Shown: in pieces, positions 44,101 through 47,977 of the stretch
How the letters are laid out: each line of letters starts with the position of its first letter
Numbering within the stretch: the first letter of the stretch is position 1
NCBI GenBank assembly: GCA_026413225.1
Contig: CM048557.1
Location: 67,012,987 to 67,076,986 of the forward strand
Length of the DNA stretch: 64,000 bases
Direction: 5' to 3'
Source of the DNA: Otis tarda
Taxonomy: Eukaryota; Chordata; Aves; Otidiformes; Otididae
Notes under the pieces: generated by a model
Seen by the model: only the letters and a program-made list of their open reading frames with translations
What the model was told of the DNA's origin: nothing
The model's database searches: none
Program-made: the position numbers and the translations under genes

Positions 44101-44977
44101 ATGCACACAGCAAACACCTAATGACTTCTTCCAGGTAATCAAAATTTTGACAGCTTGAGAGCAAAGTAGCCAACCCGCAGACCAAAGCAGAGATACGAGC
44201 TGTTCTGTTTCCCTCAAAAACCTTTAGTAGAAGAAAGCAAGGATGGGAGGAGGAAAACCAGAGCATTACTGCCAGATGAAAACAGGGAGAAAAAAGAATA
44301 GCTCTTAAAAAGGAAAAGGTTAGAAGTGAGCTTTGCCCCATAGAGATCAGGCAGAATAGTTGTGAGAGAGACTCTGTGGCCTTGCAAAAAGCAGAACACG
44401 GTTTTGGCGTTCTGTGCAAGAAGCATATGCAACATCAGATACCCATTCCATTTTTCTGCTTCTTCTGCCCAGACTTCTTCTTAGATGCTCCTGATTCAGA
44501 TGGTGGAGTGGGCTGTTTTGTAACAGGGACTGGATCTACTTTCTTGCCTGAAGACTTGGATCCTTCCGACTCCTTATTTACATGATCATCTTGAGCAGCC
44601 TTATGCTTCTTCTCCTTCTTCTTCCGTTCTCTAACACCAGAGGATGCTTCAGTCACGCTCAAGGGAACAGGAGCGACGTGCTCTTCATCCGTGCTCAGGG
44701 CATCAGAGAGTTTAAAGTCCCGAGGTGTGCTCTCAGAGTCAGACTCGTGGATGTTCCCGTTCTGAGCTTCTTTCTTCTTCCTCTTCTTCTCCATTTTCTT
44801 TTTATCAGTCTTCGTAGGTGGAAACTTTAGGTCCCTTTTCTGTTTTGCAAGGGCTTCATCATATAAAGTTTCTTTCATGAAAAGCCAGAAGAAGAGGAAG
44901 ATGACTGTAATAACCACAGAAGGAACGATGATGATAAAGTAGCTAGACTCGTAAAACTCCATTGTGCTTTTTCTTAG
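2093..44977 (-). CDS. KTN1: KTN1, kinectin (39 coding exons; 3' end outside window)
   Basis: Kinectin is an integral ER-membrane protein whose long cytosolic coiled coil is reported to bind kinesin heavy chain, Rho-family GTPases and the EF-1 complex, linking ER to motors and translation. Thirty-nine minus-strand exons flanked by AG and GT (one GC) join into a single 1261-codon frame. In order the product shows a membrane anchor at residues 8-29, a Lys-rich region to about 170, a polar linker to about 320, then uninterrupted coiled coil. Peptides such as KSVLAET, KLFPKVS and NWKAMEALASTEK match vertebrate kinectin as I recall it. The frame starts at the ATG at 44962-44960 and is still open at 2093; about 100 C-terminal codons are missing compared with chicken kinectin (about 1364 aa). 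Residues 571-1034 are seven copies of a three-exon module. The related protein p180/RRBP1 is less likely because no decapeptide repeats follow the membrane anchor. Confidence 0.97.
2371..2454 (-). CDS. KTN1: KTN1 coding exon 38
   Basis: 84 nt, residues 1206-1233, phase 0-0. Peptide starts LKKEREHLESELEKAEIER and ends SEVRE, near-identical to mammalian kinectin and within the region reported to bind kinesin. Acceptor CTGTTTCTAG, donor AGAGAG|GTAAAG. The intron that follows is 194 bp. Confidence 0.95.
2919..2990 (-). CDS. KTN1: KTN1 coding exon 37 (variable-domain vd4 counterpart)
   Basis: 72 nt, residues 1182-1205, phase 0-0. Peptide starts MRSSVVSLEHEVERLKEE and ends VET. It lines up with human residues of about 1178-1200, which I recall as the alternatively spliced vd4 segment linked to EF-1delta anchoring. 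The donor GAAACT|GTACGT is atypical for an exon end. Acceptor GAAAACTGCAG. The intron that follows is 464 bp. Confidence 0.93.
4327..4419 (-). CDS. KTN1: KTN1 coding exon 36
   Basis: 93 nt, residues 1151-1181, phase 0-0. Peptide starts EGILQRLQRSVEEEESKWK and ends KELKQ. Acceptor CTCTCTTCATAG, donor AAACAG|GTATTT. The 1336-bp intron that follows has a 15-A run and nothing else recognised. Confidence 0.95.
4509..4598 (-). CDS. KTN1: KTN1 coding exon 35
   Basis: 90 nt, residues 1121-1150, phase 0-0. Peptide starts AMEQKLKEAEETHLLLQLE and ends YKSVLAET, a near-identical match to mammalian kinectin. Acceptor CACCTTTGCCAG, donor GAGACG|GTAAGC. The next intron is 89 bp, the shortest in the gene. 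Confidence 0.95.
5071..5151 (-). CDS. KTN1: KTN1 coding exon 34
   Basis: 81 nt, residues 1094-1120, phase 0-0. Peptide SHSEWICGFEKMAKEYLREA, ending SGSEDVK, matching the non-coiled GEWLHGFEKKAKE-type segment of human kinectin. Acceptor TTTCCCAACAG, donor GTCAAG|GTAGGC. The intron that follows is 472 bp. Confidence 0.93.
6233..6322 (-). CDS. KTN1: KTN1 coding exon 33
   Basis: 90 nt, residues 1064-1093, phase 0-0. Peptide starts EKQQHLEAAEVETRELLQ and includes KLFPKVSLPSN, a kinectin signature with Pro residues that interrupts the coiled coil. Acceptor CTTGGTTTAG, donor AACATG|GTAAGA. The intron that follows is 1081 bp. Confidence 0.94.
6885..6899 (+). repeat. (AG) microsatellite
   Basis: Seven and a half AG units in KTN1 intron 32. 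Confidence 0.8.
8155..8241 (-). CDS. KTN1: KTN1 coding exon 32
   Basis: 87 nt, residues 1035-1063, phase 0-0. Peptide DLRKKNWKAMEALASTEKLL, ending NKTAK. The acceptor AG sits in AATGATTAG; the donor GCCAAG|GTTGTA is weak. The 1832-bp intron that follows holds a short (AG) repeat and an 8-9 bp G run, nothing else recognised. Confidence 0.93.
9684..9721. other. Long bulged hairpin in KTN1 intron 31
   Basis: TGTATCACA at 9684-9692 pairs with TGTGATACA at 9713-9721. Inside it GAGGT at 9695-9699 pairs with ACCTC at 9708-9712, leaving a 2-nt bulge and an 8-nt loop. This gives 14 bp of stem in 38 nt, about 285 bp from the three-hairpin cluster in the same intron. Confidence 0.5.
10006..10086. other. 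Three consecutive perfect hairpins in KTN1 intron 31
   Basis: Three inverted repeats lie side by side: AGGCTTG/CAAGCCT at 10006-10012 and 10017-10023; ACTTGCTGCA/TGCAGCAAGT at 10028-10037 and 10045-10054; TCATCAGCTC/GAGCTGATGA at 10064-10073 and 10077-10086. Stems are 7, 10 and 10 bp without mismatch, and loops are 4, 7 and 3 nt. The arms are unrelated in sequence, which suggests RNA structure more than repeat duplication. Function unknown; I do not recognise a known RNA family. Confidence 0.6.
10304..10394 (-). CDS. KTN1: KTN1 exon 31: module 7, 91-nt exon
   Basis: Residues 1004-1034. Peptide VAGKEKEIAGLQNELASQR, ending QQRKKN. This is the last copy of the array. Acceptor CTGCTAATTCAG, donor AAGAAC|GTAAGG. 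The 2062-bp intron that follows carries several perfect hairpins between 9684 and 10086. Confidence 0.92.
11322..11359 (-). CDS. KTN1: KTN1 exon 30: module 7, 38-nt microexon
   Basis: Residues 992-1003 plus two bases. Peptide ASLAVQSEELLQ. Acceptor CTGTTTGTAG, donor CAAGT|GTGAGT. The 927-bp intron that follows has nothing recognised. Confidence 0.9.
11769..11837 (-). CDS. KTN1: KTN1 exon 29: module 7, 69-nt exon
   Basis: Residues 969-991, phase 0-0. Starts DVQKENESFKVQIQELKQ and ends CKQ. Acceptor CTTTCAACAG, donor AAACAG|GTACAG. The intron that follows is 409 bp. Confidence 0.93.
11933..12023 (-). CDS. KTN1: KTN1 exon 28: module 6, 91-nt exon
   Basis: Residues 938-968. Peptide LKEEEEQMKKLKAVVEEKE, ending QVKQLQ. 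Acceptor CTATGTCTGCAG, donor TTGCAG|GTGAAG. The next intron is 95 bp, among the shortest in the gene. Confidence 0.93.
12996..13033 (-). CDS. KTN1: KTN1 exon 27: module 6, 38-nt microexon
   Basis: Residues 926-937 plus two bases. Peptide VAAASQVQDLES. Acceptor TTTGTTTTTCAG, donor GCCT|GTGAGT. The intron that follows is 972 bp, with nothing recognised. Confidence 0.9.
13934..14011 (-). CDS. KTN1: KTN1 exon 26: module 6, enlarged 78-nt exon
   Basis: Residues 900-925, phase 0-0. Starts DQKDTITQLTRKVEELEKQ and ends HLQQ. Three codons longer than the other first-position exons (26 against 23 residues). The acceptor is 18 T followed by CCCCAAAG; donor CAGCAG|GTATGG. The 900-bp intron that follows has nothing recognised. 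Confidence 0.92.
14020..14037 (-). repeat. KTN1: T18 polypyrimidine tract at exon 26 acceptor
   Basis: On the transcript strand eighteen T are followed by CCCCAAAG and exon 26. The homopolymer serves as the polypyrimidine tract of the only enlarged module exon. Confidence 0.85.
14128..14218 (-). CDS. KTN1: KTN1 exon 25: module 5, 91-nt exon
   Basis: Residues 869-899. Peptide LKGKEKQVKTMEALLEEKE, ending KGEWLQ. Acceptor TTTAATGGTACAG, donor CTGCAG|GTAAGC. The next intron is only 116 bp and is dominated at its 3' end by an 18-T tract. Confidence 0.93.
14749..14786 (-). CDS. KTN1: KTN1 exon 24: module 5, 38-nt microexon
   Basis: Residues 857-868 plus two bases. Peptide VSITSQIKELQT. Acceptor GTTTTCTTTAG, donor ACTCT|GTAAGT. 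The intron that follows is 530 bp. Confidence 0.91.
16425..16493 (-). CDS. KTN1: KTN1 exon 23: module 5, 69-nt exon (variable-domain counterpart)
   Basis: Residues 834-856, phase 0-0. Starts ALTQEIEALKEEVGNSQLE and ends EKQ. By position and sequence it matches the human kinectin segment of about residues 833-855 that I recall as missing in some isoforms. The acceptor TTGTCATTGAAAAG is pyrimidine-poor next to the AG, which fits optional use. The 1638-bp intron that follows has nothing recognised beyond a 14-A run. Confidence 0.92.
16652..16742 (-). CDS. KTN1: KTN1 exon 22: module 4, 91-nt exon
   Basis: Residues 803-833. Peptide IHEKDGKIKSVEELLQAEI, ending ANKEKTVQ. Acceptor GCTCTTTTTAAG, donor TTCAG|GTATCT. 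The intron that follows is 158 bp. Confidence 0.93.
17313..17703 (-). mobile_element. CR1 LINE, 5'-truncated 3' end
   Basis: The left edge carries tandem AGAATCAT units, which read on the minus strand as the ATTCTATG-type CR1 3' terminus. They are followed by the familiar GGTTAGAGTTGGAAGGGACC tail. The minus strand from about 17705 to 17412 reads as the C-terminal part of the CR1 reverse transcriptase (LRGDLIAVFQYLKGAY, HRLPREVVDAPS, FKARLDEAL) with no internal stop. It lies in KTN1 intron 21, in the same orientation as the gene. The 5' half of the element is absent. Confidence 0.93.
17795..17832 (-). CDS. KTN1: KTN1 exon 21: module 4, 38-nt microexon
   Basis: Residues 791-802 plus two bases. 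Peptide VSFQSLVEELQK. Acceptor CTTTTGAACAG, donor AAAGT|GTAAGTG. The 1052-bp intron that follows contains a CR1 insertion of about 390 bp. Confidence 0.91.
18645..18713 (-). CDS. KTN1: KTN1 exon 20: module 4, 69-nt exon
   Basis: Residues 768-790, phase 0-0. Starts ALRTENSSLRKELQSLQ and ends SEQ. The acceptor CTGCTTTCAAAG is weak in its last bases; donor GAGCAG|GTAGTA. The intron that follows is 812 bp. Confidence 0.92.
19537..19627 (-). CDS. KTN1: KTN1 exon 19: module 3, 91-nt exon
   Basis: Residues 737-767. Peptide MRERDDKIKTVEELLEAGL, ending ANKEEELK. The acceptor AG directly precedes CATGAGAGAG; donor CTGAAG|GTAAAA. The 823-bp intron that follows has nothing recognised. Confidence 0.93.
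19761..19795 (-). CDS. KTN1: KTN1 exon 18: module 3, 35-nt microexon (one codon short)
   Basis: Residues 726-736 plus two bases. Peptide ANKELVEQMER. One codon shorter than the six sister microexons (38 nt), with the phase kept. Acceptor GTTTTTTACAG, donor AGAAG|GTAAGG. The next intron is 133 bp. Confidence 0.91.
21065..21093 (+). repeat. A29 homopolymer in KTN1 intron 17
   Basis: Twenty-nine A in a row, the longest homopolymer in the window. No SINE or processed-gene body is recognised in front of it. In the KTN1 transcript it is a U-run. Confidence 0.9.
21169..21237 (-). CDS. KTN1: KTN1 exon 17: module 3, 69-nt exon
   Basis: Residues 703-725, phase 0-0. Starts ILKDQNATLQAEVQKLQTL and ends SEQ. 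Acceptor TTCCTTCCAG, donor GAGCAG|GTATAG. A 29-A run lies 76 bp downstream on the plus strand (upstream in the transcript the same stretch is intronic T). The intron that follows is 1373 bp. Confidence 0.93.
23558..23648 (-). CDS. KTN1: KTN1 exon 16: module 2, 91-nt exon
   Basis: Residues 672-702. Peptide IHVKDDKIRTLEDQLREEL, ending TKEELK. Acceptor CTGCTGTGTCTCAG, donor CTCAAG|GTAAGA. The 2320-bp intron that follows (21238-23557) shows no repeat, exon or structured element I could recognise. Confidence 0.93.
23766..23803 (-). CDS. KTN1: KTN1 exon 15: module 2, 38-nt microexon
   Basis: Residues 660-671 plus two bases. Peptide AAAAHELERMQK. Acceptor CTTTATATCTAG, donor AAAAG|GTAAAT. The next intron is only 117 bp, so this microexon sits close to its partner. 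Confidence 0.91.
24489..24557 (-). CDS. KTN1: KTN1 exon 14: module 2, 69-nt exon
   Basis: Residues 637-659, phase 0-0. Starts VLQNMNLTLKSEVQKLQAL and ends NEQ. Acceptor CTGCTTCTTCAG, donor GAACAG|GTAAAA. The intron that follows is 685 bp. Confidence 0.93.
24878..24968 (-). CDS. KTN1: KTN1 exon 13: module 1, 91-nt exon
   Basis: Residues 606-636, phase 2 in and phase 0 out. Peptide IAEKDKQIKQMEDSLGNEH, ending TSKEEELK. Acceptor CCATTTGCGCAG, donor CTCAAG|GTATAA. The intron that follows is 320 bp. Confidence 0.93.
25570..25607 (-). CDS. KTN1: KTN1 exon 12: module 1, 38-nt microexon
   Basis: Residues 594-605 plus two bases, phase 0 in and phase 2 out. Peptide TSASVLAEELHK. Acceptor CTTCTGCAG, donor AAAGT|GTGAGC. 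The peptide is identical to the vertebrate kinectin segment I recall, which secures this very short exon. The intron that follows is 601 bp. Confidence 0.9.
26861..26929 (-). CDS. KTN1: KTN1 exon 11: module 1, 69-nt exon
   Basis: Residues 571-593, phase 0-0. Acceptor CTCTCTTACAAG, donor GCCCAG|GTACAG. Starts ELIEQNDALNAQLQ and ends in Gln, as all seven homologous exons do. The 1253-bp intron that follows holds a 16-A run at 25823 and no recognised element. Confidence 0.92.
27567..27733 (-). CDS. KTN1: KTN1 coding exon 10
   Basis: 167 nt, residues 515-570, phase 1 in and phase 0 out. Acceptor CATTTCTGCTACAG, donor GTGCAG|GTAGTA. An alternative GT six bases earlier would remove Val-Gln; the longer form matches the MQVQ of other kinectins. 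Peptide VQNKLVAKDNEIQSLHSKL, ending SMQMQVQ. This exon immediately precedes the module array. Confidence 0.92.
28044..28131 (-). CDS. KTN1: KTN1 coding exon 9 (GC donor)
   Basis: 88 nt, residues 486-514 plus one base. Acceptor CTTCAATATGAAG. Peptide VQQQEAERRWEEIQAYLRKR, ending AEHEAAQQ. The donor reads AACAAG|GCATGT, so the splice begins with GC instead of GT. The nearby GT four bases on would shift the next exon out of frame. The intron that follows is only 310 bp. Confidence 0.88.
28896..29028 (-). CDS. KTN1: KTN1 coding exon 8
   Basis: 133 nt, residues 441-485, phase 2 in and phase 0 out. Acceptor TTATTTTTAG, donor CTAAAG|GTGACT. Peptide QSAELNKLRQDYARLMNELG, ending EQAVAQLK. The 764-bp intron that follows has nothing recognisable. 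Confidence 0.94.
30587..30693 (-). CDS. KTN1: KTN1 coding exon 7
   Basis: 107 nt, residues 406-441, phase 0 in and phase 2 out. Acceptor CTTTCCCCATCAG, donor AGCAA|GTATGT. Peptide FQQLREQMEAEISHLKQEN. The 1558-bp intron that follows holds a 16-T run on the plus strand at 29161 and no recognised element. Confidence 0.93.
32747..32887 (-). CDS. KTN1: KTN1 coding exon 6
   Basis: 141 nt, residues 359-405, phase 0 at both ends. Acceptor CTTCCCACCGAAG, donor ATAAAG|GTAAAT. Coiled-coil peptide ELVAEKERNGLLTAKMRERI, ending QESQQMKIK. I see no repeat or gene in the 2053-bp intron that follows. Confidence 0.94.
34380..34960. repeat. C-rich, G-poor tract in KTN1 intron 5
   Basis: On the plus strand G makes up only about 51 of 480 bases between 34441 and 34920, while C is very common. 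The transcribed RNA is therefore G-rich. There is no clear tandem unit, but pyrimidine blocks such as CTCCCTTTCCTCCCC recur. Overlapping plus-strand ORFs of 178 and 115 codons arise from the low stop frequency of this composition and resemble no protein. Confidence 0.55.
35516..35632 (-). CDS. KTN1: KTN1 coding exon 5
   Basis: 117 nt, residues 320-358, phase 0 at both ends. Acceptor CTCTTGCTGCAG, donor CCCAG|GTAATT. Ala- and Glu-rich coiled coil (ASKAESAAAVHQLQDKEKM). The intron that follows is the longest coding intron here (2628 bp) and holds the C-rich, G-poor tract at 34.4-34.96 kb. Confidence 0.94.
35978..36048 (-). mobile_element. CR1 3'-tail fragment
   Basis: The stretch contains GAGGTTGGAAGGGACTTCC, then a GATCACCTGGTCCAA motif, the diverged CR1 tail seen from its 3' end. 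The terminal ATTCTATG repeats are degraded. It lies in KTN1 intron 4. Confidence 0.75.
36630..36806 (+). mobile_element. CR1 3' end, plus strand
   Basis: Plus-strand reading includes SLSLDVFKTQLDKSLSNLL, the end of the CR1 reverse transcriptase frame, a stop, then GACCTCCTGAAATCCCTTCC and a decayed terminus. It is oriented opposite to KTN1, and its tail differs from the copy at 17.3 kb, suggesting another CR1 subfamily. Confidence 0.85.
36983..37152 (+). mobile_element. CR1 3' end, plus strand, second copy
   Basis: Shows GGATAAAGCCCTGAGCAGCC and TTTGAGGTCCCTTCCAA, ending near CTACAATCCTGTGA. This is a CR1 tail of yet another subfamily, about 180 bp after the preceding fragment and in the same orientation. 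Both are 5'-truncated. Confidence 0.8.
37653..37783 (-). CDS. KTN1: KTN1 coding exon 4
   Basis: 131 nt, residues 276-319, entering in phase 1 and leaving in phase 0. Acceptor CTGTGTTGCAG, donor AAAAG|GTGAGT. Peptide ENAEVKFKDFVMAMKNMIF...IHDVLQK leads into the coiled coil. The intron that follows (2020 bp) carries three CR1 tail fragments. Confidence 0.94.
40090..40257 (-). CDS. KTN1: KTN1 coding exon 3
   Basis: 168 nt, residues 220-275, phase 1 at both ends. Acceptor CTTTTGATTACAG, donor AAAG|GTAAGA. Peptide begins VLVDEPLIQATTYIPLMDN and ends KKMKNETDK, a soluble linker before the coiled coil. The intron that follows (2306 bp) includes a GC-richer stretch at 38.85-39.75 kb that I could not assign. 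Confidence 0.93.
42700..42837 (-). CDS. KTN1: KTN1 coding exon 2
   Basis: 138 nt, residues 174-219, phase 1 at both ends. Acceptor TTGTCTGTTACAG, donor AATG|GTAAGA. Encodes a polar, low-complexity linker (DDQDTKTDSVVSPAKKQ, later SGRKKVSAKKQKVDN). The intron that follows (2442 bp) has no recognised element; short ORFs in it show no family resemblance. Confidence 0.93.
43922..43950. other. Perfect 11-bp hairpin in KTN1 intron 1
   Basis: TGGGAAGAAGC at 43922-43932 and GCTTCTTCCCA at 43940-43950 form an 11-bp stem with a 7-nt loop. It is isolated and shorter than a microRNA precursor, so it may be chance. Confidence 0.4.
44443..44977 (-). CDS. KTN1: KTN1 coding exon 1: start codon, membrane anchor, Lys-rich region
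   Basis: Encodes residues 1-173 plus one base. ATG at 44962-44960 is followed by MEFYESS, then a hydrophobic segment at about residues 8-29 (FIIIVPSVV...FLFFWLF), a signal anchor that leaves the bulk of the protein in the cytosol. Lys-rich runs (KKMEKKRKKKEAQN and SGQKKQKN) follow, resembling the ribosome-receptor Lys-rich region. The acceptor is TATAG at 44978-44979 behind an 18-T tract; a second AG five bases further in would put the 5' edge at 44972. The donor is G|GTATCT. The 1605-bp intron that follows shows only T-rich stretches and one 11-bp hairpin. Confidence 0.95.
44955..44968 (-). promoter_or_regulatory. KTN1: KTN1 translation start context
   Basis: Read on the minus strand the start is AAGCACAATGGAG. 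It has A at -3 and G at +4, a strong vertebrate initiation context. This supports the ATG at 44962 as the start. Only about 15 nt of 5' UTR lies in this exon, so the rest of the leader must be in an upstream noncoding exon. Confidence 0.85.
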
Positions 44978-44985
44978 CTATATTT

Positions 44986-45003
44986 AAAAAAAAAAAAAAA
45001 AAA
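44986..45003 (-). repeat. KTN1: T18 polypyrimidine tract at first coding exon acceptor
   Basis: Eighteen T on the transcript strand lie 6 bp before the TATAG acceptor of the exon holding the start codon. Confidence 0.8.
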
Positions 45004-47229
45004 CCACACACCTACAGGAGAAAAAGAAAAAGAAAAGTTAGGTTTTGAACAGGTTTTCCCCTCGCTATTTTTTCCTCTATCAATTATAACTATAAAAGAA
45101 GCTCCCTCATTGTTTTAGAGAAGCCTTAAAATAGCTTTTAATGAAATTACCAAGTCATATCAATCATGAAACAACATTTACCATTTGCTTCAAAGCTGTT
45201 AGCCTGGATCGGAAGGAAATGCACCAAGACTGCTGATCTTGGAAGAGAGCAGTTCTCTTCCCTTATTTCTTTCCACATTCCTCAGTCTCCCTCCCCAAGT
45301 GAATGTCATACAGTTAAAGCTTTTTATTTCAGAAATACACAAGATAGTACTTTCAGAGGTTGTGAAATAAGGACCAGTACATGCAGAGCAAAGTTTTGGT
45401 TTTTTTTCCCTGTAAATCAAACATAACCAATTGAGATTTTTATCTTGGCAAGTGGGAGTTAAATTTCAACTTCCTTTTGTTCCCAGATTTATGATTGCTT
45501 CAGAAGTGGAACAAGGGGAAGAAGGGAAAGAGTCCTAAATTTTAGTCAACCATAAAGAATCAGGTATTTTCAAAACTGCTTTTTGAAGTCTCAAACCCAG
45601 CTTTAAACTCACGAAAATTCCACACAATTACAGGAAAACAGGAAGATCTGTTACTTATTTCGCACATGTAACAGGGCACAACTTCCAGGGCACTAACAGA
45701 CCAGAAGACTCCAGGATAATTTGCTGAAAACACTACTTATGCCACAAGTAGTGGTTTGGTTTTTTTTTTGTTTGTTTGTTTTTTTTTAAAGCAGGAACCA
45801 CAGAGTTAAAAAGAAGTTAAAAAAACCTAACTTTGGGGCTGAGATTTTCCCATTTCACAACTGATCACTACGAATGGACCTCAATTTTTGCAGGAAGAAT
45901 CCTCTCCAAGACTGTTTGTTTTAAAGAAAAAAAAAAAGCACCAACCATTGAAAAAACCACAATCAAAATTCTAATTAAGCAAGCGCAACTCCTGATTCAC
46001 CAACTCAGTTTAAAAGCCACCACGGAAAGCATGTGCTTCAACTACGTTTTCCTCTACGCAAGAAGAGACGACTCTTCAACTCAACTGTCCCTTGGGAGCC
46101 CCGTTCTCCTGGGAATTAAAGGCAGGGGATTTAACCCAGGTTGTGTCTCCCGTAATTTTTTGTCACCTTCTCTGCAACCACTGCCCAGCTGCAGCATTCC
46201 CCAGCACAGCTTGGTTTGGAGCCTGGCGCTAACTCAAGAGGGAAGCGCTGTTACATCCAAAAGTTTCTGCAGAGAGAGAAGTTACTGTGATAATATATTT
46301 GCACAGCGCATTGAGCAGCACAGAAAGCACGGAGTGGGAACTCTAATTTGGCTATTAAGTTATCCAAATAAAAGACTAACATTTCAATACACTAATTAGT
46401 CATCAGTTGTCTTAACGTTCAGTCTCCTCCCAGTTTGTATTTATTTTCTGCGTGCGCGGAGCTCACCAAAAAGGCTTGAGTCTATAATTACATCCAGCAC
46501 AAGAAGTTTCAGAAGGGCTGAGAGGGATGGGAGGAAAAGCTTGTCTTTTGGGAAGAAAAAGCACAGATGCTCAGAACTAAGCTGGAGCTCTCAAAATGAT
46601 TAGTTACAGCTACTTGATAAAACCAGCCTCCTGCACTAAGTGATCTAATATTAGTCATCTCTTGAAGGAAGCAGATCTTGAAAATTTGTCTCAGCCAAAG
46701 TCAATATTGAATACTTACGGGAGAAGCTAATCCCCAAAGTAAATACGTAATTAAGCAGGTTTTTCACAAGTGTAATTAAGTTCATCATTACAAAACATTC
46801 CTGCAACAATTACGAGGCCTAACCTCGAAGAGCCCAGAACAGCCCACCTCTGCCTTGCTCATGCACAAGCACGCAGCTGGCCATAAATTCATCCGATTGC
46901 TTCGGCCAAGCTGGGACAATCACACCCTGCAGCCGTCCCTGCGCGTTTCCCAGCGCCCGACACCAGATGCTCAGGTCAAATGACGCGCTTGGCAAAGCAC
47001 GTGTTGTAAAAGCTCGAGACATCAAGTGTCAGGAGGCACGATGGTCAAGGCAGGAGCAAGTATAAGCAGAAAGTGATTGTTGCTTTGAGACCAGAGAGGT
47101 TAAACACATTTAAAAGCTTCAGCTGCTTTCAAGAGGAGCCATAAATACATAATTATAACAGCTAGTCAGTGTGGGGAATATGTACTGGACAAGATGAGGT
47201 CTGACCTCAGAGCTGGCTGAGCCTCTCCC

Positions 47230-47420
47230 TCCACCGCCCTGCTCTCCCCTCCCTGCGCTTCCCTCCCCTCGCGCAACGGGATTGCCCGCGCCCTATGCCG
47301 GATCCAGAGCACAGCGTTCCAACGTTGAGTTTCAGAGCCTCTATGGAACTCAAGCGCTGCTCCCGTCCTCCTCTCGCTCGTTGGGGAGCAGCGGGGCATG
47401 AGCCAAACGAACGCTTCCAC
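47230..47420. other. CpG-enriched patch upstream of KTN1 exon 1
   Basis: Roughly 190 bp with closely spaced CpG (CTCGCGCAACGGG, CCCGCGCC, CCTCTCGCTCGTTGG) inside AT-richer flanks. It is too small for a typical housekeeping CpG island, and I see no clear splice donor that would make it a leader exon. Possible regulatory element or old repeat. Confidence 0.3.
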
Positions 47421-47546
47421 CCCGAACACTGTGATCACAGGCACGCAGATTCCATCTCAAGAGTCCAGTGGGGAATTTCACATACACACATTCAGCCTTT
47501 CTGATGGAAGCAGGGTTAAACAACAAAAGAAAACCAACCAGAAACC

Positions 47547-47566
47547 AAAAAAAAAAAAAAAAAAAA
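47547..47566 (+). repeat. A20 homopolymer
   Basis: Twenty A within an A/C-rich stretch, 130 bp after the CpG-enriched patch. Confidence 0.9.
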
Positions 47567-47939
47567 CCACAAAAAAACCCACAAACACAACCAAAGAAGT
47601 AAAAGCCTGAGGACATAACTAGAATTGATTAAGTACACTCAGGAATGGCAAACAAGAGCTCTCCTCTGATGGTAATACACTAATTTCCCATCTCAGCCCA
47701 ACATGAGCAAGGGCATTTAAAAAAAATCACTCCTAGAAGGATACCATGGCTCCTGGCTTGTATGTTGATTGACAGGATGACATTCTTCACCATCCGCCCC
47801 TTGTCAAGACACCTTTACGAAATGGCATCTTTGCCATGGGTATTTGGCTCACACAGATTCCAGTTGTCCTCTGACAATCTACAATTACTAAATAAGTTTC
47901 TCCGCACCCATTTATACTTCTGTGTTACGTTGACAAACC

Positions 47940-47977
47940 ATCTAGGAAAAAACATCCTATCTAGGAAAAAAAATCCT
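47940..47977 (+). repeat. Tandem duplication, 2 x 19 bp
   Basis: ATCTAGGAAAAAACATCCT is followed at once by the same unit with a single C-to-A difference. A recent local duplication. Confidence 0.8.

Noticed and set aside
47230..47420. KTN1 main promoter CpG island
   Set aside because: Too short and only modestly CpG-rich, with no adjoining donor I could recognise. Kept only as a low-confidence patch.
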